From assembly GCA_023386255.1 (NCBI GenBank), contig JAEWKB010000141.1, positions 1 through 14,305 on the forward strand: a stretch of DNA of 14,305 bases. The letters are read 5' to 3'. The notes under the pieces were generated by a model. That model was given only the letters and a program-made list of their open reading frames with translations. It was not told the DNA's origin and made no database searches. Within the stretch, counting starts at the first letter, position 1; each line of letters starts with the position of its first letter. The translations under genes and the position numbers were made by a program. Positions 7,194 to 13,813 of the stretch are shown here, one piece after another. The DNA is from Bacteroidota bacterium (GTDB lineage Bacteria; Bacteroidota; Bacteroidia; Flavobacteriales; Flavobacteriaceae).

Positions 7194-8099
7194 TTAAAAC
7201 TCAAAAACCTTTCCGTCATCGGCAAGGTGCACGTTTTCAAACACTTCAGAGGCTTCTTCTCTAAACTTTTCTATATTTTCGTACCGGGTCGAATAATGCC
7301 CTAAAACAAGGTTTTTTGCATTAGCTAATTTAGCAATTTTAGCAGCCTGTTTGGCGGTGCAGTGCATCGTACGTTCGCAATAATGCTCTTCAGCCTCGAG
7401 GAAAGTGCTTTCGTGGTACAGTACATCTACATCTTTAATAAACGGCACTATGTCTTCTTTATATACAGTATCTGAGCAAAACGCATAACTCTTTGGCGCC
7501 GGCGGGTCAAATGTAAGCTCTTTGTTAGGTATAACGCGACCGTCATCCAGCTTTATATCACTGCCATTTTTTATTTTTTGATAATAGCACGTATCTATAC
7601 CATAACTTTTTGCAGCTTCAATATTTAGCTTACGGCAGTCTTCTTTTTCCTGAAACAAAAAGCCGTTGGCATAAATCCTGTGCTTTAATGGTATTGTGGT
7701 AACAGTTACCTTATCGTCTTCAAAAACCACCTGCGGTTCATTACCTTCTATTTCATGAAAGTAAAGATTATACCCCGTCCATGAATTGGAGAGCTTCAAC
7801 TGAAGTAATATAACTTCCTTAGCACCCTTTGGAGCGTGAATATGAAGGTCGGTTTGTCTGTTTAAAAGCGAATAGGTAGAAACAAGGCCTATAAGCCCGT
7901 AAAAATGGTCCCCATGAAGATGGGATATAAATACATGGTTTATCTTTGAGAACCTTATCTTGTTCTTCCTGAGCTGCACCTGTGTACCTTCACCACAGTC
8001 AATCAAAAACATATGGTTCTTCATCTCCAGTACCTGTGCGGTAGGATTTGTCATAGAACGTGGTGTGGCGGCATAGCATCCAAGTATGGTAAGATTCAT
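7194..8099 (-). CDS. rnz: Ribonuclease Z
   Basis: A 301-residue metallo-beta-lactamase-fold endonuclease that cuts tRNA precursors at the 3' side of the discriminator base so that CCA can be added. The zinc motif HLHGDH is at residues 60-65. Other family landmarks are LGCYAATPRSMTNPT at the start, IDCGEGTQ (33-40), PLKHRIYANGFLF (137-149, with His140), CSDT (208-211, metal ligand Asp210), the YHESTF segment (228-233) and GHYSTRY (267-273, His268). The length fits the short bacterial and plant RNase Z form (about 300-310). The start is fixed by AAGGAGCT placed 6 nt before the ATG. It lies only 10 nt after the small STAS-like gene, which indicates co-transcription. Confidence 0.96.
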   Translation of the reverse strand: MNLTILGCYAATPRSMTNPTAQVLEMKNHMFLIDCGEGTQVQLRKNKIRFSKINHVFISHLHGDHFYGLIGLVSTYSLLNRQTDLHIHAPKGAKEVILLQLKLSNSWTGYNLYFHEIEGNEPQVVFEDDKVTVTTIPLKHRIYANGFLFQEKEDCRKLNIEAAKSYGIDTCYYQKIKNGSDIKLDDGRVIPNKELTFDPPAPKSYAFCSDTVYKEDIVPFIKDVDVLYHESTFLEAEEHYCERTMHCTAKQAAKIAKLANAKNLVLGHYSTRYENIEKFREEASEVFENVHLADDGKVFEF

Positions 8100-8101
8100 T
8101 T

Positions 8102-8111
8102 ACAGCTCCTT
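8102..8111 (-). promoter_or_regulatory. Shine-Dalgarno sequence before rnz overlapping the upstream stop codon
   Basis: On the minus strand the TAA stop of the STAS-like gene runs directly into GGAGCT, giving TAAGGAGCT with GGAG 6 nt before the rnz ATG. The same 9-mer and spacing are found before ppx; other genes in the window lack it. Confidence 0.6.
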
Positions 8112-8442
8112 AAAATCCAAGATCCCTTTCTATCTCCTCCATCTCAATAATGTCGTGCGCCTCAAGCAGTGTAGGCACTACAACCATTTCATCGGGAACC
8201 TCATTAAAATCAAAATCTTCAACCACAATTACAAAAGATCTTTTTGCTTTGCGGTGCTTGTTTGACAGGGAAAGGAAATTAAGGATATCGCTAAGCTTCA
8301 AATTTTTATCCTGAGTCACATCAAGAATTAAATTAGTATTCTTATAGCTATTATATTCTGATGTAATTTTATCCAGGAATGAAGCAAAATCACCCTGAGT
8401 GTCTTTTATAATTGTGGTATGTCCTTTTTCTTCTACTTTCAT
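8110..8442 (-). CDS. Small STAS-like protein next to rnz
   Basis: A 110-residue cytoplasmic protein with no signal peptide or membrane segment. The alternation of predicted strands and helices is reminiscent of a STAS (anti-anti-sigma) domain: strand GHTTIIKD, helix around FASFLDKITSEY, strand NLILDVTQ, helix DILNFLSLSNKHRKA, strand SFVIVVED, and a C-terminal acidic helix EAHDIIEMEEIERDLG. The serine phosphorylated in SpoIIAA-type proteins is not obvious. It is 10 nt upstream of rnz, its stop codon abutting the rnz Shine-Dalgarno sequence. From memory, homologues in Flavobacteriaceae are often labelled ribonuclease Z, but it has no metallo-beta-lactamase motif and that label is best seen as carried over from the neighbour. 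The coding call is firm, the fold tentative, the function unknown. Confidence 0.8.
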   Translation of the reverse strand: MKVEEKGHTTIIKDTQGDFASFLDKITSEYNSYKNTNLILDVTQDKNLKLSDILNFLSLSNKHRKAKRSFVIVVEDFDFNEVPDEMVVVPTLLEAHDIIEMEEIERDLGF

Positions 8443-8445
8443 TTT

Positions 8446-8485
8446 TGAGGTTCTGAGTTCCTTAAGTACTAAGTTAGTGAGTTGA
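8446..8485. repeat. Degenerate 8-bp tandem repeat between pyrB and the STAS-like gene
   Basis: Five consecutive octamers are visible on the plus strand: TGAGGTTC, TGAGTTCC, TTAAGTAC, TAAGTTAG, TGAGTTGA. They begin 4 nt from the start codon at 8442. The rest of the 86-nt spacer (8486-8528) is AT-rich and only loosely periodic. No clear promoter is seen. Confidence 0.7.
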
Positions 8486-8528
8486 ATTTTAAAATTATCT
8501 GAATTCTGAATTATTTATGAAGCTCTTC

Positions 8529-9458
8529 CTATTGTTTGATCTTGCTGGCCAGCAGATAAATAATAGCCATCCTTACGGCTACACCATTCTCTACCTGGTC
8601 CAGTATAACCGATTGCTGTGAGTCAGCCACATCACTGGTTATCTCTACCCCTCGGTTTATTGGCCCGGGATGCATTATTACAACTTCTTTGTTAAGAGAA
8701 TCAAGTAAGGCCTTATCAACGCCATATTGCTGTGCATATTCGCGCGTTGACGGAAAATAGTTAACATCAAGCCGCTCATTCTGTACACGAAGCATATTGG
8801 CCACATCAGCCCACTCCAACGCCTTACGCAGGTTCGACTCTACTTTTACCCCAAGTGATTCTATATAACGCGGAATAAGTGTCTTTGGCCCGCACACTTT
8901 AACTTCTGCACCCTGCATTTGCAAAGCGAATATGTTTGATAATGCAACGCGTGAGTGCAATATGTCGCCTACTATTACTACTTTCTTACCTTCTACCCCG
9001 CCCAAACGTTCACGGATAGTATAAGAATCTAGCAAACCCTGTGTAGGGTGTTCATGGGCGCCATCGCCTGCATTTACTATACTTGCATTTACATTTTGTG
9101 AAAGAAAGTAAGCGGCCCCAGGTTTTTCATGGCGCATTACCACCATATCAACTTTCATTGAAAGGATGTTATTAACCGTATCTATAAGAGTTTCTCCTTT
9201 TTTTACAGAAGACTGTGCTGCCGAAAAGCTTATAACATCTGCCGAAAGCCTTTTTTGTGCCAGTTCAAAAGATAGTTTGGTACGTGTGCTGTTCTCAAAA
9301 AATATATTGGCTATGGTAACATCCCTTAATGAGGGAACTTTTTTTATAGGCCGGTTTATTACTTCTTTAAACTGATCGGCTGTTTCAAAAATCAGGTCAA
9401 TATCGTTCTTGTTGATGTATTTAATCCCTAATAAATGATTTACGCTTAATTCTTTCAT
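8529..9458 (-). CDS. pyrB: Aspartate carbamoyltransferase catalytic chain
   Basis: A 309-residue enzyme (E. coli PyrB has 311) joining carbamoyl phosphate to L-aspartate, the committed step of pyrimidine synthesis. Carbamoyl-phosphate-binding STRT is at residues 57-60 in FFENSTRTKLSFELA. SSVKKGET (83-90) carries the catalytic loop Lys. VMRHEKPGAAYFL (107-119), HEHPTQGLLDSY (135-146), GDILHSRVALSN (164-175) and the aspartate-loop segment HPGPINRGVEI (263-273) follow in family order. No pyrI regulatory chain is present in the window. It lies 23 nt downstream of pyrR with no hairpin or attenuator between them, so the two are very likely one transcript. The start is supported by length and position. 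Confidence 0.97.
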   Translation of the reverse strand: MKELSVNHLLGIKYINKNDIDLIFETADQFKEVINRPIKKVPSLRDVTIANIFFENSTRTKLSFELAQKRLSADVISFSAAQSSVKKGETLIDTVNNILSMKVDMVVMRHEKPGAAYFLSQNVNASIVNAGDGAHEHPTQGLLDSYTIRERLGGVEGKKVVIVGDILHSRVALSNIFALQMQGAEVKVCGPKTLIPRYIESLGVKVESNLRKALEWADVANMLRVQNERLDVNYFPSTREYAQQYGVDKALLDSLNKEVVIMHPGPINRGVEITSDVADSQQSVILDQVENGVAVRMAIIYLLASKIKQ

Positions 9459-9481
9459 TTGTTGTGTTGTTGCAGTTAAGC

Positions 9482-10015
9482 CTAAACTAAATATACTTTG
9501 TCTTCTCCCTCATTCTCCTCCCAGCACACTTTTACTTTTTCATTATTAATAGCATCTACCTGACGGCCCCTGTAGTCGGGCTGAATGGGCAGGTGGCGGC
9601 TAAAGCGGCGGTCTATAAGCACCAGCAGCTCAATTTCACTTGGCCGCCCAAAAGACTGTATGGCGGTAAGCGCAGCACGTATACTGCGGCCGGTATATAG
9701 CACATCATCAATAAAAATTACCTTTTTATTTTCAACCAGAAAATCAATTTCAGTTTTATTGGCTTCCAAAGGTTTCTCTGATCGCCGGAAATCATCCCTG
9801 AAAAAGGTAATGTCCAGCAAACCCAACTGTATCTGCGGAACATTGTATTCCTGCTCCAGTATCTGCTTTATGCGCTGTGCCACATATTTGCCGCGAGGCT
9901 GAAGGCCAATAAGTACGGTATCGGAAAAATCAAGATGCTTCTCTATTAACTGGCAGGCCAAACGATGTAGGATGATATTGACTTCCTTAGCAGTAAGCAA
10001 TATTTTCTGGCTCAT
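9482..10015 (-). CDS. pyrR: PyrR-type bifunctional pyrimidine regulator / uracil phosphoribosyltransferase
   Basis: A 177-residue phosphoribosyltransferase-fold protein, close to the length of Bacillus PyrR (181). The PRPP-binding loop is at residues 99-111 (VIFIDDVLYTGRS). VLIGLQPRGKYVAQRI (34-49), LLDITFFRDDF (66-76) and the late LVLIDRRFSRHLPI (131-144) match the PyrR pattern. In Bacillus, PyrR binds UMP and attenuates transcription of pyr mRNA, and also has weak uracil phosphoribosyltransferase activity. Here the leader before the gene is short and I see no attenuator hairpin, so RNA-binding control is not supported within this window. It is the first gene of the minus-strand series and is 23 nt from pyrB. 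No Shine-Dalgarno sequence is present. Confidence 0.93.
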   Translation of the reverse strand: MSQKILLTAKEVNIILHRLACQLIEKHLDFSDTVLIGLQPRGKYVAQRIKQILEQEYNVPQIQLGLLDITFFRDDFRRSEKPLEANKTEIDFLVENKKVIFIDDVLYTGRSIRAALTAIQSFGRPSEIELLVLIDRRFSRHLPIQPDYRGRQVDAINNEKVKVCWEENEGEDKVYLV

Positions 10016-10038
10016 AATGCGGTGTTGTGTTTGGTTTG

Positions 10039-10069
10039 TAAAAATAGGTAAAAATTACTTTTGCTGAAA
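10039..10069 (-). promoter_or_regulatory. Candidate promoter of the pyrR-pyrB transcript
   Basis: On the minus strand TTTC (10069-10066) is followed after 19 nt by TATTTTTA (10046-10039). Each half differs from TTTG / TANNTTTG by one base. The predicted leader is about 16 nt. A second, similarly weak box (TAATTTTT) lies slightly further upstream. Confidence 0.35.
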
Positions 10070-10126
10070 ACATTGAAGCTAATTTTAGATACACATCCCC
10101 CTGAAGAAGGTTAATGTTATTTTAAT

Positions 10127-10161
10127 TTTGAGCAATAGCAAACATCCTTGCTGTAACTTTA
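10127..10161 (+). promoter_or_regulatory. Candidate promoter of the 55-residue lipoprotein
   Basis: TTTG (10127-10130) and TAACTTTA (10154-10161), spaced 23 nt, match TTTG / TANNTTTG except for the last base. The predicted leader is about 24 nt. The exact TAATTTTG at 10123-10130 is an alternative -7 box without a partner. Confidence 0.42.
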
Positions 10162-10190
10162 TGTATCAATAACCTAAAAACAAAAAAGTT

Positions 10191-10358
10191 ATGACTAACA
10201 GAATATTTAAATTGGGCATGTTCGCCATGCTGCTTTCGCTGGTAACAGGGTGCGAGGTAATTGGTGATATATTTCAGGCAGGTATGGCTGTGGGAATTTT
10301 TATAGTTGTACTTGTAATCCTGCTGATTGTTTGGCTGCTGAGAAAATTCAGAAGATAA
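10191..10358 (+). CDS. Small lipoprotein with one transmembrane helix (55 residues)
   Basis: The frame ATG 10191 to TAA 10356-10358 encodes 55 residues. The N-terminus is a lipoprotein signal (MTNRIFKLGMFAMLLSLVTGC) with lipobox VTGC, so Cys21 would be lipidated. A short EVIGDIFQAG segment and a hydrophobic helix at about 29-50 follow, then a basic tail RKFRR. This layout (GCEVIGDIF, glycine-containing stretch, one helix, Lys/Arg tail) is one I recognise from many small Bacteroidota proteins of unknown function. The basic C-terminus suggests the helix is anchored in the inner membrane with the tail in the cytoplasm. It has a candidate promoter and a strong terminator 2 nt after its stop, so it is a stand-alone gene. 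The length makes it easy for gene finders to miss. Confidence 0.82.
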   Translation: MTNRIFKLGMFAMLLSLVTGCEVIGDIFQAGMAVGIFIVVLVILLIVWLLRKFRR

Positions 10359-10360
10359 AA

Positions 10361-10384
10361 AAAATCCCGCTATTGCGGGATTTT
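10361..10384. terminator. Bidirectional terminator between the small lipoprotein and the ABC-F gene
   Basis: AAAATCCCGC (10361-10370) pairs perfectly with GCGGGATTTT (10375-10384) around a TATT loop. T runs are present on both strands (TTTTCT on plus; the A8 tract at 10357-10364 gives eight T on minus). It serves the plus gene ending at 10358 and the minus gene ending at 10391. Confidence 0.9.
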
Positions 10385-10390
10385 CTATTA

Positions 10391-12019
<1,629 letters not shown>

Positions 12020-12031
12020 CTAAAATTTTGG

Positions 12032-12039
12032 CAAAAGTA
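12032..12039 (-). promoter_or_regulatory. -7 promoter element of the ABC-F gene
   Basis: The minus strand reads TACTTTTG, an exact match to TANNTTTG, followed by CC; its last base is 15 nt before the ATG at 12016. No TTTG at the right -33 distance is visible. Confidence 0.45.
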
Positions 12040-12123
12040 CAAAAAATAAGGGAGATATAAGTAGTTCTGTACAGTTGAAAAGGTTTAATGCATATGGCTA
12101 GCCAATTATTCGGCGATATAGAT

Positions 12124-12131
12124 TATTTTTG
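12124..12131 (+). promoter_or_regulatory. -7 promoter element abutting the start codon of the membrane-protein gene
   Basis: TATTTTTG matches TANNTTTG exactly but ends only 4 nt before the ATG at 12136, so a start site 5-7 nt downstream would give a leaderless mRNA. No -33 TTG is seen at the expected distance, which lowers confidence. Confidence 0.35.
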
Positions 12132-12135
12132 AACA

Positions 12136-12882
12136 ATGAAATTTCAGATTGTAGCTTTACTTTGCCTGCTCACGTTTAATTTTCCTTCCTTTGCCGATGC
12201 AATGCCGAAGGGCTATCAGCTGTACAAGTTTAATACAGAGATAACTGTCGATTCTATCCAGCTGCTTGAGTCTGACCGGGAAGATTTTAGCCACTATGAT
12301 ATTTTAAAAGCACGTTGGCAGTACAACTACGTTACCTGCAATGATAATCATTGTAATTTTATAGGGCATAACTACAAGCCTTTCCAGCGCATTATAATCT
12401 TTTCAGGCGGAAAACAAATTCTTTCTGAAGTTTTTGAAGTTGAAGGAACTAACCCTGAATTTGTGGTTTACGAAAAGAGTGGTACTTATGTAGTTACCGA
12501 AACTACAGGTTTTCTGTTTCGGGGCATTACAGGAAAAATACTGCGCGCTTTGATCATCTCACTGTTCCTAGAATTACTCGTAGCGTTGTATATCTTCGGT
12601 AAAAAGCTTAACCGCCGGCTGGCACTGCTGATTACAGCTGTAAATCTTATTTCACTTCCAATTGCCTGGTTACTATTTGAATATTTCATTGAGATTTATC
12701 CCAATCCTATCTTTCTTATGTTCTTTTTAGAAGTGGGAATTGGATTCTTTGAATATTTTGCATTAAAGCACTTTCTTAAAGATGCATATTCTTCACATAC
12801 AATATCAGCTTTTGTGCTGATGGCTAACTTGGTAAGCTTTATTGTGGGGGGCATATTGTACCTAATAACAACATTTGTATAA
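12136..12882 (+). CDS. Exported multi-pass membrane protein of unknown function
   Basis: A 248-residue protein with a signal peptide (residues 1-22, MKFQIVALLCLLTFNFPSFADA), a periplasmic part of about 110 residues, and four predicted transmembrane helices at about 135-155, 161-185, 188-211 and 222-246. The periplasmic part includes TCNDNHC, where Cys68 and Cys73 are close enough to form a disulfide, and strand-forming segments (RIIIFSGGKQI; GTYVVTETTG). The helices are aromatic-rich and contain two conspicuous glutamates (ELLVALYIF; FFEYFALKHFL). I do not recognise the family. The start is supported by the signal peptide, although it lies only 4 nt after a -7 promoter element. The gene is convergent with the lipoprotein at 12936-13340 and shares a bidirectional terminator with it. 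A role in transport or sensing is possible but not shown. Confidence 0.8.
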   Translation: MKFQIVALLCLLTFNFPSFADAMPKGYQLYKFNTEITVDSIQLLESDREDFSHYDILKARWQYNYVTCNDNHCNFIGHNYKPFQRIIIFSGGKQILSEVFEVEGTNPEFVVYEKSGTYVVTETTGFLFRGITGKILRALIISLFLELLVALYIFGKKLNRRLALLITAVNLISLPIAWLLFEYFIEIYPNPIFLMFFLEVGIGFFEYFALKHFLKDAYSSHTISAFVLMANLVSFIVGGILYLITTFV

Positions 12883-12917
12883 AAACTGCCGGAAAGATCA
12901 TATCCCCCGGCAGTTTT
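12882..12917. terminator. Bidirectional terminator between convergent genes
   Basis: AAAACTGCCGG (12882-12892) pairs perfectly with CCGGCAGTTTT (12907-12917) around a 14-nt loop; it overlaps the stop codon at 12880-12882. Both strands end in a T run. The CTGCCGG...CCGGCAG stem recurs at 13419-13446. Confidence 0.85.
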
Positions 12918-12935
12918 GGAATTAATAATAGCGTA

Positions 12936-13340
12936 TTATTTCAGGTTCTCGAAATCGATCACCTGATTCTTGTCATCAATATAAAATATTTTTTTGTGAA
13001 TAGTGTCTCCCGCAGCTACCTGTAATCCGGTAACAATGTAAAAAGTTTTATCCGGGTTGTTTTCAGCAAGGGTAAGATATTTTGAGGATGTTTCAAGTTG
13101 CTTACCGGCTGCATCAAGCTCACCCAGCTCACTAAGGTTACGATAAGACCTCTGATAAGACGTGGAAATCTTTTTATAAACATCAAGTGACTTTACTTCG
13201 GTTACTGTAAAATCAAGCTGTTCAACATTCTTATCACCAAGTTCAGCAAGTTTAGCTTTGGCGGCATCAACCTGTTCAGCATTTTTAGAACATGAAGCAA
13301 CTAACATGACTCCTGAAAGCAAAAGGAAAAATTTTTTCAT
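12936..13340 (-). CDS. Small lipoprotein of unknown function
   Basis: A 134-residue protein with a lipoprotein signal peptide (MKKFFLLLSGVMLVASC, lipobox VASC, lipidated Cys17), so it is membrane-anchored and faces the periplasm. The mature part begins with a helical charged stretch (EQVDAAKAKLAELGDKNVEQL). Predicted strands follow (LDFTVTEVKSLDVYKKI; KTFYIVTGLQVAAGDTIHKKIFYIDD). I do not recognise the family. It ends 19 nt before the shared terminator at 12882-12917. Upstream (13341-13409) is very AT-rich with no exact -7 consensus; TATTTTTT around 13392-13399 is a weak candidate. It lies 69 nt downstream of the terminator of the structured RNA at 13410-13652, so that RNA could alternatively be its leader. 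The coding call is good; function is unknown. Confidence 0.82.
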   Translation of the reverse strand: MKKFFLLLSGVMLVASCSKNAEQVDAAKAKLAELGDKNVEQLDFTVTEVKSLDVYKKISTSYQRSYRNLSELGELDAAGKQLETSSKYLTLAENNPDKTFYIVTGLQVAAGDTIHKKIFYIDDKNQVIDFENLK

Positions 13341-13409
13341 ATAGGGTTTGTTTTAATTGGGCTAATATATTAATTTTTTCTTAATACAAGAAAAAAATAC
13401 TATATGTGT

Positions 13410-13446
13410 AAAAAAAAACTGCCGGAGGATCATCTCCCCCCGGCAG
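13410..13446 (-). terminator. Intrinsic terminator of the structured RNA
   Basis: On the minus strand CTGCCGG (13446-13440) pairs with CCGGCAG (13425-13419), with further GGGGGAG...CTCC-type pairing possible inside. The sequence then reads TT followed by a T run (nine A at 13410-13418 on plus). It works only in the minus direction. Confidence 0.85.
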
Positions 13447-13652
13447 CTATATATGTTGAAAGGATTTTACTGATATTGCATCCGGCTTACATTCGCCGTG
13501 TTGCTGACCGGTTTCCGCATATAGCGCCGGCGTAGGTTTGTATGCCCTGCACGAACGGGTGGAAAGTGCAGCGCCCCTTACAGCCTCCACGGCAAAAGCT
13601 GACTACCCGTCATCTTCACTTAAGCCGATTAATGAACAATATCATCCTTGTT
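13410..13652 (-). ncRNA. Candidate structured non-coding RNA, about 240 nt, family not identified
   Basis: This region has no credible reading frame, and its core is GC-rich (77 of 130 bases at 13481-13610, 59%) between very AT-rich flanks. Read on the minus strand it folds into nested long-range stems. P1 is AAGGAT 13649-13644 with 13465-13460. P2 is GATATTG 13643-13637 with 13478-13472. P3 is CGGCTTA 13627-13621 with 13489-13483. P4 is TTTGCCGTG 13596-13588 with 13500-13492, one G-U pair. P5 is the hairpin CTGCAC 13571-13566 with 13552-13547. ACGGGT (13610-13605) between P3 and P4 is complementary to ACCCGT (13560-13555) in the P5 loop, a possible pseudoknot. A perfect -7 box TATCTTTG lies at 13666-13659, putting the start near 13652, three bases before P1. 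A terminator with nine U closes the RNA. I see no hallmark of RNase P, tmRNA or SRP RNA. A 6S-type RNA is possible but unproven. Confidence 0.72.
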
Positions 13653-13658
13653 ATACTT

Positions 13659-13666
13659 CAAAGATA
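13659..13666 (-). promoter_or_regulatory. -7 promoter element of the structured RNA
   Basis: The minus strand reads TATCTTTG, an exact TANNTTTG match, and the expected start site falls at the first paired bases of the RNA. No TTG is seen at the -33 distance. Confidence 0.5.
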
Positions 13667-13723
13667 CTACAGCTTTCAATGCTATAGTTTTAAGAAAATG
13701 TGAATTGACAACTTATTAGCATC

Positions 13724-13737
13724 AGGTATAGATACCT
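13724..13737. repeat. 14-bp perfect dyad between the divergent ncRNA and uvrA promoters
   Basis: AGGTAT and ATACCT are perfect inverted halves separated by AG, centred about 57 nt upstream of the uvrA -7 box and about 65 nt upstream of the ncRNA -7 box. The position suits an operator for a dimeric regulator, but a 6-bp half-site can occur by chance. Confidence 0.4.
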
Positions 13738-13787
13738 TTAACAATTTCTTACCCTACCACTTATACCGAAAATTCTTCAAAATTCAG

Positions 13788-13795
13788 TACCTTTG
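13788..13795 (+). promoter_or_regulatory. -7 promoter element of uvrA
   Basis: TACCTTTG, followed by CG, matches TANNTTTG exactly and ends 18 nt before the uvrA ATG, giving a leader of about 12 nt. The -33 element is not recognisable. Confidence 0.5.
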
Positions 13796-13813
13796 CGTTT
13801 TGTACAAAATGCT

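Noticed and set aside
13447..13640. GC-rich region as RNase P RNA, tmRNA or SRP RNA
   Set aside because: It lacks the family landmarks I know (the RNase P GAGGAAAGTCC block, the tmRNA tRNA-like CCA end, the SRP GGAAGCAG-type loop), and the length does not fit RNase P or tmRNA.
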